A stretch of DNA of 64,000 nucleotides, from NCBI GenBank assembly GCA_043497085.1, contig JBIEKI010000001.1; one strand, given 5' to 3'. The translations under genes and the position numbers were made by a program. The notes under the pieces are model-generated. The model was given only the letters and a program-made list of their open reading frames with translations, made no database searches and was not told the origin of the DNA. The stretch's first letter is position 1; each line of letters opens with the position of its first letter. Shown here one piece after another: positions 42,200-50,742 of the stretch. The stretch comes from Thalassobacillus sp043497085. GTDB taxonomy: Bacteria > Bacillota > Bacilli > Bacillales > Halobacillaceae.

Positions 42200-43696
42200 A
42201 TGGTCGATATCGAAAAGAAGCTGGTCAATTATATTGATGGAGAATGGGTGCTTCCGGACAGGAACAATTATACGGCTGTTGTGAACCCGGCGACAGGACA
42301 AACGATTACAAAAGTGCCATTATCTTCGGATAATGATGTAAAAGCTGCAGTTAAATCGGCTAAAAAAGCACAAAAAAGCTGGGCGCTGGTACCTGCACCA
42401 CAACGAGCAGAGCTATTATACCGCGTTGGAAGCATGATGAAAGAAAGAAAAGAACACCTGGCTAAACTTTTGACGATGGAAAATGGTAAGGTCCTGGAAG
42501 AAGCACGCGGTGAAGTCCAGGAAGGCATCGATATGGCCTTTTATATGGCTGGCGAAGGACGGCGCCTATTTGGACAAACTACCCCATCCGAACTTAAAAA
42601 CAAATTCGCGATGAGCGTCCGGTCTCCTGTAGGAGTTGTCGGCATCATCACACCCTGGAATTTTCCAATTGCCATCGCGACGTGGAAATCATTCCCGGCG
42701 ATTGTAGCGGGAAATGCGGTCATCTGGAAACCAGCTACCGAAACACCAATCATGGCCTATGAGCTAGCCAAGATCTTTGAAGAAGCCGGCTTGCCGAATG
42801 GTGTATTGAATGTCGTATTTGGTTCTGGATCGGATGTTGGAGAAGCGATGGTAGCGGATGATGATATTCGTGTCATTTCTTTTACCGGATCGAATGAAAC
42901 CGGTCGTAATATCGCTGGAAAATGCGGGATGAAACTGAAAAAGGTCTCTTTGGAGATGGGTGGGAAAAATGCGGTCATCGTTATGGATGATGCTGATTTG
43001 TCGTTAGCTGTCGAAGGGATCTTATGGAGTGCTTTCGGAACTAGCGGGCAACGTTGTACCGCATGCAGCCGGGTGATTGTCCATAAAGATGTGAAAGAGG
43101 AACTAACAGAGCGGCTTCTGACAGAAATGGAAAAACTTACGATCGGGAATGGTCTGGATGAATCAATCAAGGTCGGCCCCATCATCAATCAGGGAGCATT
43201 GGAGAAAATCGACCGCTATGTACAAATCGGAAGACAAGAAGGAGCGATGCTGCTGGCTGGCGGGTATACGCTCCATGACGAAAAAGACAATAATGGCTAT
43301 TATTACGCTCCTACCCTATTTTCCGATGTGGATCGAACGATGCGAATTGCCAAAGAGGAAATTTTTGGCCCTGTCGTATCCTTGATTGAAGTAGATAGCT
43401 TAGAAGAAGCCATTGAAATCAATAATGAAGTAAGCTACGGATTATCTAGCTCTATTTTCACTCAGAACGTCAACCAGGTATTCGCAGCACAGCGCGATTT
43501 AGATACAGGGATCGTCTACGTCAACGCAGGAACAATTGGTGCTGAAATCCATCTTCCATTCGGTGGAACAAAAGGAACCGGAAACGGTCACCGCGATTCA
43601 GGATTAGCGGCACTTGATGTATTCACAGAATGGAAAAGCGTCTATGTCGATTTCAGCGGAAAATTACAGCGTGCGCAGATCGACACAGAAGCATAG
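42200..43696 (+). CDS. Aldehyde dehydrogenase (predicted allysine/piperideine-6-carboxylate dehydrogenase)
   Basis: 498 residues. Nucleophile Cys286 (SGQRCTACSRV), general base Glu in LEMGG, and PWNFP are present. The C-terminal GAEIHLPFGGTKGTGNGHR resembles the antiquitin/ALDH7 group, whose members oxidise 2-aminoadipate semialdehyde. The ATG at 42200 follows GGGAGGGTG; a GTG three codons upstream is part of that site. Adjacent to a lysine 6-dehydrogenase-like gene, which supports oxidation of allysine to 2-aminoadipate. Confidence 0.87.
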   Translation: MVDIEKKLVNYIDGEWVLPDRNNYTAVVNPATGQTITKVPLSSDNDVKAAVKSAKKAQKSWALVPAPQRAELLYRVGSMMKERKEHLAKLLTMENGKVLEEARGEVQEGIDMAFYMAGEGRRLFGQTTPSELKNKFAMSVRSPVGVVGIITPWNFPIAIATWKSFPAIVAGNAVIWKPATETPIMAYELAKIFEEAGLPNGVLNVVFGSGSDVGEAMVADDDIRVISFTGSNETGRNIAGKCGMKLKKVSLEMGGKNAVIVMDDADLSLAVEGILWSAFGTSGQRCTACSRVIVHKDVKEELTERLLTEMEKLTIGNGLDESIKVGPIINQGALEKIDRYVQIGRQEGAMLLAGGYTLHDEKDNNGYYYAPTLFSDVDRTMRIAKEEIFGPVVSLIEVDSLEEAIEINNEVSYGLSSSIFTQNVNQVFAAQRDLDTGIVYVNAGTIGAEIHLPFGGTKGTGNGHRDSGLAALDVFTEWKSVYVDFSGKLQRAQIDTEA

Positions 43697-43729
43697 GGGA
43701 TTTTTCTAGCATGTGAAGGAGGTTTTTAA

Positions 43730-44893
43730 ATGAAAGTAGCTGTATTAGGTTCTGGTTTGATGGGAAAGGAAGCTGCCCGTGACTTAGTTCAAAGTCCGGG
43801 CGTCACCAAAGTAGCGCTTGCTGATGTCGACTATCAGAAATCAAAGCAGGCATGCAGACAATTGAACAGTCCAATACTGGGAGCTGCCCAGCTTGACGCC
43901 AGTAATGAAACAGAACTTGGGAATTTCATTCGTGATTATGACGTGGTAATTAATGCACTTTTTTATTCTTTTAATGAAATTGTAGCAAAAAAAGCGATTG
44001 AAGCCGGTGTCCATTCTGTCGATTTAGGAGGCCATATCGGCCATATGACGGACCGAGTATTACAGCTGAAAGATCAGGCAAAAGCTGCTGGAGTAACCTT
44101 AATCCCGGACTTAGGCGTAGCGCCAGGCATGATAAATATTTTGTCGGGATATGGAGTAAGCAAACTGGATCAGGCCAAATCAATCAAGCTATATGTCGGA
44201 GGTATTCCTGTCCAAGCTGAGCCTCCATTTGAATATAATCATGTGTTTTCGATGGAAGGTGTCTTCGATCACTATACCGACCCTGCTTTGATTATTCGTA
44301 ATGGCATGAAACAGGAAATCCCATCTTTATCAGAAATCGAAAGAATCTATTTTGAAAAATTTGGACCGTTAGAAGCCTTCCATACGGCAGGAGGTACATC
44401 AACTTTATCTTATTCTTATCCATACTTAGATACTTTAGAATACAAAACCATCCGTTACCCTGGGCATGCAGAAAAATTCGGTCTGCTGGTAGATTTAAAT
44501 CTGACAAAGAATGATTACTATGTCGATGTCAACGGCAATGATGTCAGCCCAAGAGAAGTTCTATTAAAAGTATTGGATCCAATAGTCGACTTGAAAGATA
44601 AAGATGACGCCGTTCTTTTACGTGTACTTGTTTCTGGTGATAAAAATGGCCGATCCACTACTTACTCTTATGAAATGACGACGTTCAAGGACCGGAAAAA
44701 TAATGTAACTGCAATGGCTCGTGCTACAGCTAATTCAATATCTGTTGTCGCTCAAATGCTTGGAAAAGGTATTATTGAAAAGCGTGGGGTCTATCCTCCG
44801 GAACAAATCGTCCCGGGAAATATTTATATAGATGAGATGGCAAAACGTGGTGTGAACATAATGGAAAAGGTGCATGTGGAAGACTCAGAATAA
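43730..44893 (+). CDS. Saccharopine dehydrogenase-family protein (predicted L-lysine 6-dehydrogenase)
   Basis: 387 residues, the length of the Geobacillus lysine 6-dehydrogenase. The N-terminal Rossmann motif is VLGSGLMGKEAARDL (about 4-18), with further family features HSVDLGGHIGHM (about 98-109) and IPDLGVAPGMINILSGYG (about 125-142). These enzymes deaminate the epsilon amino group of L-lysine with NAD, giving allysine, which cyclises. A saccharopine reductase function is less likely because no partner half-reaction gene is present. GGAGG before the ATG. Confidence 0.85.
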   Translation: MKVAVLGSGLMGKEAARDLVQSPGVTKVALADVDYQKSKQACRQLNSPILGAAQLDASNETELGNFIRDYDVVINALFYSFNEIVAKKAIEAGVHSVDLGGHIGHMTDRVLQLKDQAKAAGVTLIPDLGVAPGMINILSGYGVSKLDQAKSIKLYVGGIPVQAEPPFEYNHVFSMEGVFDHYTDPALIIRNGMKQEIPSLSEIERIYFEKFGPLEAFHTAGGTSTLSYSYPYLDTLEYKTIRYPGHAEKFGLLVDLNLTKNDYYVDVNGNDVSPREVLLKVLDPIVDLKDKDDAVLLRVLVSGDKNGRSTTYSYEMTTFKDRKNNVTAMARATANSISVVAQMLGKGIIEKRGVYPPEQIVPGNIYIDEMAKRGVNIMEKVHVEDSE

Positions 44894-44902
44894 TACAATG
44901 TT

Positions 44903-44946
44903 AAAAAGCAGCCTATCACCTTAAAGGGTGGTTCGGCTGCTTTTTA
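44903..44946 (+). terminator. Terminator of the plus-strand lysine operon
   Basis: Stem AAAAAGCAGCC / GGCTGCTTTTT enclosing a second small stem (ATCACC/GGTGGT). It lies directly after the lysine dehydrogenase-like gene. Confidence 0.85.
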
Positions 44947-45121
44947 AGTTGGTGCTGTGTTAAATCTCAGAGTCAATTTCACAGAATTAACAACATTTTT
45001 TTGACAGACCACGCTTGCTAAATGGCGATCTTATCATTTTATTCGACAAAAAAACTGTATATCATACATTTTTTTAACTAACATCCTTGAGTTTACTAGA
45101 TATCCCTTTTGGTAAGTAAAC

Positions 45122-45160
45122 AAAAAACCTCCGGTTAGTTTTTAATATCCGGAGGTTTTC
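45122..45160 (-). terminator. Terminator of the minus-strand glutarate operon
   Basis: Stem AAACCTCCGG / CCGGAGGTTTT with a T run on the minus strand. The 175 bases between it and the facing terminator hold nothing recognisable. Confidence 0.85.
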
Positions 45161-45166
45161 CAGCTG

Positions 45167-46621
45167 TCAGTTTTCAATTCCCATCGATATATATTTCAAC
45201 TCTACGTATTCATGGATGCCATGGTGCCCACCCTCTTTACCTATGCCCGATTGTTTGATACCACCAAAAGGGGCTTCTGCTACGGCAGGAAATACATCAT
45301 TAATGCCGATGATCCCATAGTCCAACTTTTCAGCGACCCGGACAGATCTATCCAGATTTTTCGTGAAAAAGTAAGCAGCCAGGCCATATTCGCTGTCATT
45401 GGCAGCTGTAATGGCTTCTTCTTCACTTGTAAATGCCTGGAGCGGCAATATCGGTCCGAAAGTTTCTTCTTTCATGACCAGCATATCGTTTCTGACATCA
45501 GAAAGAACGGTTGGCAAATAATAATGGCCTTTGCCTGTGCCTTCCCAAATGTTGCCGCCACAAGCGATCTCCGCCCCTTTTGACACCGCATCATTTACTT
45601 GCTCGTGTACTTTTTCGGTAGCTCCTTCATTGATCAATGGTCCCATATCAATATCGTCGCCCAGACCGTCGCCAAGCCTCATTGCTTCGACCTTTTCGAC
45701 CAGTACCTTTTTAAAATCCTCCCAGATTTTGTCTTCCACATAAACCCGGTTCGCGCAAATGCATGTCTGTCCACTATTCCGGAACTTGCTCGCCAACGTC
45801 ATTTCAGCCGCCTTTTCCAGGTCAGCGTCAGCAAAAATAATGATCGGGGCATGCCCGCCAAGCTCCAGAGACAACTTTTTCACCTGGTCGGCACTTTCAC
45901 GCATTAAATGTTTTCCTACTTCAGTAGAGCCGGTGAATGTTATCAACCGGACAGCTTCATGGTGCAATAAAGCATCACCTATTTTGGCAGAGTTGCCGGT
46001 CACCAGATTAACTACACCATCGGGCACTCCTGCTTTCTCCAGAATTTTAACGATCTCGATTGCTGTCAATGGTGTTTCAGAAGCCGGCTTCAATACAACG
46101 GAGCAGCCCGCTGCCAAAGCAGGAGCAACTTTTCGCGTGATCATCGATGCCGGAAAATTCCATGGGGTGATAGCACCCACAACTCCAACAGGCTGTGGGA
46201 TGACAGACAGTCGTTTCGATTCTATGGAGGATGGAATCCATTCTCCATATAGGCGATTCGCTTCTTCTGCATACCATAATAGGAAACTGGCAGCTGATTT
46301 GATTTCTCCCTTCGCTTCCCGCAATGGCTTTCCTTGTTCCATTGTAAGGACTGCCGCTATGCGATCCGCACTTTCTTCCATCAATTGATAGGCCCGGTAT
46401 AGAATGCTGGAGCGTTTTCTGGGTGATAGTGAGGCCCATCCTTCCTTGGCTTCACTGGCAGCTTCAATAGCATTCTTCGTATCAACTTCATCACCATAAG
46501 ATACATGGGTAAGGATATCCCAGGTAGCCGGATTACGTACCGGTGTTTTTTTCCGTGAAGAAGCGCTCTTCCACCTTCCATTGATATAAATACTAGGAAT
46601 ATAGTTATTAAAAGTAATCAA
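45167..46621 (-). CDS. Semialdehyde dehydrogenase, GabD/DavD type (predicted glutarate-semialdehyde dehydrogenase)
   Basis: 484 residues of the succinate/glutarate-semialdehyde dehydrogenase subgroup. Evidence is PWNFPASMITRKVAPALAAG, KPASETP, LELGGHAP, the nucleophile in NSGQTCICANRV, and the C-terminal APFGGIKQSGIGKEGG. It is the third gene of an operon with a CoA-transferase and a glutaryl-CoA dehydrogenase-like gene. This points to glutarate semialdehyde rather than succinate semialdehyde as the substrate, though the fold accepts both. Confidence 0.88.
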   Translation of the reverse strand: MITFNNYIPSIYINGRWKSASSRKKTPVRNPATWDILTHVSYGDEVDTKNAIEAASEAKEGWASLSPRKRSSILYRAYQLMEESADRIAAVLTMEQGKPLREAKGEIKSAASFLLWYAEEANRLYGEWIPSSIESKRLSVIPQPVGVVGAITPWNFPASMITRKVAPALAAGCSVVLKPASETPLTAIEIVKILEKAGVPDGVVNLVTGNSAKIGDALLHHEAVRLITFTGSTEVGKHLMRESADQVKKLSLELGGHAPIIIFADADLEKAAEMTLASKFRNSGQTCICANRVYVEDKIWEDFKKVLVEKVEAMRLGDGLGDDIDMGPLINEGATEKVHEQVNDAVSKGAEIACGGNIWEGTGKGHYYLPTVLSDVRNDMLVMKEETFGPILPLQAFTSEEEAITAANDSEYGLAAYFFTKNLDRSVRVAEKLDYGIIGINDVFPAVAEAPFGGIKQSGIGKEGGHHGIHEYVELKYISMGIEN

Positions 46622-46632
46622 TCCAAAACCTC

Positions 46633-47835
46633 CTATTGTTCATCAGGTTCATAAGGCCATGCTGGCAGCATATGATCCAAAGGCTTATCCTTCCGATAAC
46701 CAAGTACATATTGGGCTTGCATGATCGTATGGATTTCCCTGGTTCCTTCATAGATGACCGGTGCTTTCGAATTTCGCAGATGACGTTCGACTGGATATTC
46801 ATTCGAATAACCATAAGCACCGTGAACTTGAACCGCATCATCCGCAGCTTTATTGGCAAAATCACAGGCTTGCCATTTGGCAAGTGACGTTTCCCTTGTA
46901 TTGCGCTTCCCTTGATTTTTCAACTCACCGGCCCGGTAAACAAGAAGCCGGCTCATCTGGAGGCCTGCTTCCATATTGGCAATCATTTGTTGTACCAATT
47001 GATGTTTTCCAATTTCATGGCCAAACGTTTTTCGTTCATGACAATAATCGACACTGGCCTCCATGCAGGCCATGATCAAACCACAGGCTCCGGCCGCGAC
47101 TGTAAAACGGCCATTATCTAATGCAGCCATGGCTATTTTAAACCCGTCTCCTTCTTTTCCAAGCAAGTTTTCAGCAGGAATCTTCATATCCTCAAAGAAA
47201 AGCTCTCCTGTATTGCCTGCACGTATCCCAAGTTTTCCTTTTGTAGCTTTCGATGAAAATCCCGGGGTGCTGCGTTCAACAATAAAAGCCGATATGCCGT
47301 GATGCTTTTTACTTTTATCGGTATAGGCAAAGACAATAAAGTGATCGGCTGTATCGCATAGCGATATCCATGTTTTTTGCCCATTCAATACATAATGATC
47401 GCCCTTATTGACAGCGGTTGTTTGCAGTGCCGCTACATCAGACCCTGCACCTGGTTCTGTCAGGCCGAATGCTCCTATTTTTTCGCCTTTTGCTTGTGGA
47501 ACAAGGTACTTTTGTTTTTGCGCTTCGGTTCCCCATTGCAGTAAAGTTAGACTATTCAAGCCGATATGGACCGATACGGCGGTACGGAAAGCAGTATCCC
47601 CTCTTTCTAATTCTTCACAGACAATAGCGAGAGAATTATAGTCCATCCCACTGCCCCCATAGACTTCTGGAATACAGACACCCATCAACCCTAAGTCCGC
47701 CAATTGGGTTAAAACGGCAGAATCGAAACGACCTTGTTCGTCCCACTTCTGCATATACGGCATGATTTCCTTATCCACGAACTGACGTGTCATTTTACGT
47801 AATAATTGCTGCTCTTCCGTAAAGTCAAAATTCAT
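46633..47835 (-). CDS. Acyl-CoA dehydrogenase, glutaryl-CoA dehydrogenase-like
   Basis: 400 residues of acyl-CoA dehydrogenase fold: FGLTEPGAGSD (about 117-127), KTWIS, and the catalytic base Glu363 (VIYEGTREIH). Arg84 in the segment AFRTAVSVHIGL aligns with the substrate-binding Arg that distinguishes glutaryl-CoA dehydrogenases (human YRSAMSVQ) from ordinary acyl-CoA dehydrogenases. Oxidative decarboxylation of glutaryl-CoA to crotonyl-CoA is therefore predicted, with electrons passed to ETF. It sits 11 bases upstream of the semialdehyde dehydrogenase gene. Confidence 0.85.
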   Translation of the reverse strand: MNFDFTEEQQLLRKMTRQFVDKEIMPYMQKWDEQGRFDSAVLTQLADLGLMGVCIPEVYGGSGMDYNSLAIVCEELERGDTAFRTAVSVHIGLNSLTLLQWGTEAQKQKYLVPQAKGEKIGAFGLTEPGAGSDVAALQTTAVNKGDHYVLNGQKTWISLCDTADHFIVFAYTDKSKKHHGISAFIVERSTPGFSSKATKGKLGIRAGNTGELFFEDMKIPAENLLGKEGDGFKIAMAALDNGRFTVAAGACGLIMACMEASVDYCHERKTFGHEIGKHQLVQQMIANMEAGLQMSRLLVYRAGELKNQGKRNTRETSLAKWQACDFANKAADDAVQVHGAYGYSNEYPVERHLRNSKAPVIYEGTREIHTIMQAQYVLGYRKDKPLDHMLPAWPYEPDEQ

Positions 47836-47859
47836 TCGTTTATCCTCCAGTTTCTTTAT

Positions 47860-49002
47860 TTACTCCCCACCATTAAAAAATTCCTGTTGGTGCTCGCCTG
47901 CTTCAGGGGGATGATACCGATAGGAGACAGGCGTCCTGGACAGCTTTAATGGACTCCCGACCAGTTTTATCTCCCCGGCTTTGGGATGCTGCATAGAAAA
48001 AAACATCTCCCTGGCAGCTAATTGGGGATCATTAGATAACACCTTTAAGTTTTGTATTGGACCGCATGGTATGAGGGCTTTATCCAGCTGCCTTTTCCAA
48101 TAGAAGGATGGCTGTTTATGGAAGGCTGCTTGTAAGATATTTCTCAGTTCTTCCCGATTTTCAACACGAGCCGGGTTAGTGGAAAAACGATCATCCATAG
48201 CTATTTCAGACAGTTCTAACAGATCGCATAATCGTTGAAATTGACGGTCATTCCCCACTGCCACTACCATTTCACCATCTGCCGTCCGGAAAGTTTGGTA
48301 AGGAACAATATTGGCATGATTATTACCTAAACGCTTTGGTATTTTTCCGGACATCAGGTAATTACTCGCGATATTGACCAGGGAACTGACGGCTGTGTCA
48401 TATAAGGCGAGATCGACTTTTTGCCCACTCCCGGACTGGTTTCTTTCTAATAAAGCAGCTTGTATCCCGATACAGGCATAAAGTCCGGTCAGCACATCGG
48501 TAATAGCTATACCCACTTTTTGAGGTCCTGACGTTTCATCCCCTGTAATATTCATCAATCCACTCATCGCCTGGATGATAAAATCATAGCCTGGCAGGTC
48601 TTTATAGGGGCCTGTCTCTCCGAAACCCGTGATACCACAATAGACAAGTCTGGGATTTATATCTTTTAAAGCATCGTATCCTAGTCCCAGCCGCTCCATC
48701 GTCCCCACTTTGAAGTTATGGATGACCACATCAAAATCACGGACTAAGTCCATGATCTGTTGTTTTCCTTCTTCACTTTTCAAATTAATTGTGATCGATT
48801 TCTTATTGCGATTCGTACATAAATAATAGGCGCTGACACCCTCCTGGAAAGGAGGTCCCCACTTCCTTGTTTCATCACTGCCTCCTGGAGCTTCTACTTT
48901 AACAACCTCCGCCCCCAGGTCACCAAGGATCATCGTACAATAGGGTCCCGCCAGTACTCTCGACAGATCGAGCACTTTGATACCAGATAATGCGCTCTTC
49001 AT
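47860..49002 (-). CDS. Class III CoA-transferase, CaiB/BaiF family (SUGCT-like, predicted glutarate CoA-transferase)
   Basis: 380 residues. N-terminal KVLDLSRVLAGPYCTMILGD, RNKKSI, and the catalytic Asp140 (PGYDFIIQAMSGLM) define a class III transferase. Several stretches (SGLMNITG, VPYQTFRTADG, NYLMSGK, CGPIQNLKVL) resemble human SUGCT, the succinyl-CoA:glutarate CoA-transferase. It would activate glutarate to glutaryl-CoA for the dehydrogenase encoded 24 bases downstream. ATG at 49002 chosen with GAGGTG upstream; a TTG three codons earlier is closer to that site. Confidence 0.85.
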   Translation of the reverse strand: MKSALSGIKVLDLSRVLAGPYCTMILGDLGAEVVKVEAPGGSDETRKWGPPFQEGVSAYYLCTNRNKKSITINLKSEEGKQQIMDLVRDFDVVIHNFKVGTMERLGLGYDALKDINPRLVYCGITGFGETGPYKDLPGYDFIIQAMSGLMNITGDETSGPQKVGIAITDVLTGLYACIGIQAALLERNQSGSGQKVDLALYDTAVSSLVNIASNYLMSGKIPKRLGNNHANIVPYQTFRTADGEMVVAVGNDRQFQRLCDLLELSEIAMDDRFSTNPARVENREELRNILQAAFHKQPSFYWKRQLDKALIPCGPIQNLKVLSNDPQLAAREMFFSMQHPKAGEIKLVGSPLKLSRTPVSYRYHPPEAGEHQQEFFNGGE

Positions 49003-49182
49003 TACTCCCAATCACCTCACTTCTTTAAAAAGCTGTGTCCGTATGAAGTTGTATTTTTTTTGAGCTTACTTATAGGTATGATTTTTCGCAGCAGAACATG
49101 TCCAAAAGAAATATGGAAAACCTTTATTCTATAGCTTTTATCAGAAAAAGCATTAACGCTTTAAATTATTTATTTAAAAAGG

Positions 49183-49211
49183 TTTAGATTTTTCAGATTA
49201 TAAGGTATAAT
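49183..49211 (+). promoter_or_regulatory. Promoter of the BASS transporter gene
   Basis: -35 TTTAGA (49183-49188), 17-base spacer, -10 TATAAT (49206-49211). A small dyad AAAGC-N6-GCTTT lies upstream at about 49147-49162 and could be an operator. Confidence 0.6.
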
Positions 49212-49244
49212 CAAAAATTAATTTATCAGAAGGAAGTGAGCGCA

Positions 49245-50213
49245 TTGAAAACTTTAGAAAAAATCAGTAGTTTTATGGGGAGTACGTTCGCTGTCTGGGT
49301 GATACTATTTGCAATCGTATCTTTTCTTTATCCGCCAGCTTTCACCTGGATAGTCCCATACATCATGCCATTGTTAGGTATCATCATGTTTGGTATGGGG
49401 TTGACGCTTTCCATGAAAGATTTCAAAGAGGTCTTCAAGCGGCCTAAGGACGTCGCCATAGGCGTAGGAGCACAATTCTTGATCATGCCGGTTTTAGCAT
49501 TCATCCTTGCTCTGGCTCTACCAGTTTCGCCTCAGGTAGCTGCCGGAGTCATTCTCGTCGGTTGCTGTCCGGGAGGTACTTCTTCGAATGTAATGACCTT
49601 TTTATCAAAAGGAGATACGGCGCTTTCTGTCGCCATCACATCTGTTTCAACCCTGCTTGCACCAATTTTCACACCATTATTGGTATTACTGTTCGCCAGC
49701 AGATGGCTGCCTGTTTCTCCTGGAGCTCTATTTATGTCCATTGTAAAAATCGTTTTAATCCCAATTATTCTTGGCATTATTGTCAAAGCTTTACTCGGCA
49801 ATAAGGTTGAAAGCGGAGTAAAAGCATTTCCACTGATTTCCGTTATTGCCATCGTGGCAATTGTTGCCGCAGTTGTCGGTGCTAATCAGCAGCAAATAGC
49901 AACTACAGGAGCACTTATCTTTGCAATCGTCGTCCTGCATAATGTGCTCGGTTATTTGATTGGTCTCGGACTTGGAAAAATGTTAGGAATGGAGCCTGCG
50001 AAACAACGTGCTGTCTCTATTGAAGTCGGCATGCAAAACTCCGGACTTGGGGCCACACTTGCAGCCGCTCATTTTAGTCCGTTAGCTGCCGTGCCTAGTG
50101 CAATCTTCAGTGTTTGGCATAATATTTCCGGTCCGATTATTGCAACGATTTACCGAAAACAGAAAGAACAGGATCCTGCAGAGCTGTCGCAAGAGAAATT
50201 CAGTGCCAGCTGA
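49245..50213 (+). CDS. Bile acid:sodium symporter (BASS) family transporter
   Basis: About 322 residues with nine to ten membrane segments. Family marks are GMGLTLSMKDFKEVFKRPK (about 51-69), GCCPGGTSSNVMTFLSKGD (about 106-124, the Na-binding crossover) and VGMQNSGLGATLA (near 265-277). Bacterial members move organic acids such as pyruvate, ketopantoate or sulfonates. It is divergent from the glutarate operon, so export or uptake of glutarate, oxoadipate or a related acid is a reasonable guess. A TTG start (49245) after GGAAGTGA is preferred over the GTG at 49236. Confidence 0.85.
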   Translation: MKTLEKISSFMGSTFAVWVILFAIVSFLYPPAFTWIVPYIMPLLGIIMFGMGLTLSMKDFKEVFKRPKDVAIGVGAQFLIMPVLAFILALALPVSPQVAAGVILVGCCPGGTSSNVMTFLSKGDTALSVAITSVSTLLAPIFTPLLVLLFASRWLPVSPGALFMSIVKIVLIPIILGIIVKALLGNKVESGVKAFPLISVIAIVAIVAAVVGANQQQIATTGALIFAIVVLHNVLGYLIGLGLGKMLGMEPAKQRAVSIEVGMQNSGLGATLAAAHFSPLAAVPSAIFSVWHNISGPIIATIYRKQKEQDPAELSQEKFSAS

Positions 50214-50283
50214 TGAGGGATGTGTACTTTCCAGCTCATTGCATAACCTAAGTGCAACTTCACTGAGAAAAGAGGGTTAAACG

Positions 50284-50430
50284 ATGCTGGAAGAGCAATT
50301 GAGAGGAATGGAAGAATATAATACTGCAATCCTTAATGAACAAATGTTAAGAGAGGTCCAGGACCTGGAACAAAAACTGAAGGCCTATACCAATGAACCA
50401 GTCATCCTTATCGCATACACACATCGATGA
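50284..50430 (+). CDS. Short ORF, 48 residues, unknown function
   Basis: Starts MLEEQLRGMEEYNTAILNEQ and ends VILIAYTHR. An AAGAGGG site lies eight bases before the ATG. The gene is 70 bases after the BASS transporter gene and is followed by a strong terminator. It is charged, predicted helical and has no membrane segment. Too short for certainty, but start signal, length and terminator are consistent with a real gene. Confidence 0.55.
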   Translation: MLEEQLRGMEEYNTAILNEQMLREVQDLEQKLKAYTNEPVILIAYTHR

Positions 50431-50446
50431 AAAAACGATACTATGC

Positions 50447-50486
50447 AAAAAGCGCCGCATTCAAAGTTGAATGCGGCGCTTTTTCT
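50447..50486 (+). terminator. Terminator upstream of tRNA-Arg end
   Basis: Perfect stem AAAAAGCGCCGCATTCAA / TTGAATGCGGCGCTTTTT with a two-base loop. It can stop transcription from both the plus-strand small gene and the minus-strand tRNA. Confidence 0.93.
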
Positions 50487-50493
50487 GTAGAGA

Positions 50494-50566
50494 CGCCCCC
50501 GGCAGGATTCGAACCTGCGGCACACGGTTTAGGAAACCGATGCTCTATCCCCTGAGCTACGGGGGC
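50494..50566 (-). tRNA. tRNA-Arg (anticodon CCT)
   Basis: 73 bases on the minus strand with acceptor GCCCCCG/CGGGGGC, D-loop AGCTCAGGGGATAGAGC, anticodon loop TTCCTAA and T-arm GCAGGTTCGAATCCTGC. The anticodon CCT reads AGG. CCA is not encoded. It lies between the accessory block and dgk. Confidence 0.97.
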
Positions 50567-50742
50567 ATGATGTTTTTCAAACACAAAGTATATTATACAA
50601 AAGATCTCGTCATTTGAAAAGATTTCATGCTCTTTAATTCCGTCAATAACTGTCCATTCCTGCCATTTGTGTGGTAAAATATAAGCTGTCTGTCTGAACG
50701 TATCGAATTATGTCTCTTATTGTTGGGTAAGGAGGAGAAGAG

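Noticed and set aside
49012..49110. Sigma-54 (-24/-12) promoter upstream of the CoA-transferase operon
   Set aside because: A TTGGACA..TGC-like string is present but the GG to GC spacing is off by one or more bases and no enhancer-binding regulator gene is nearby.
50494..50566. tRNA-Arg as an integration (attB) site for the accessory block
   Set aside because: No integrase gene and no repeated tRNA 3' end at the other boundary near yaaH was seen.
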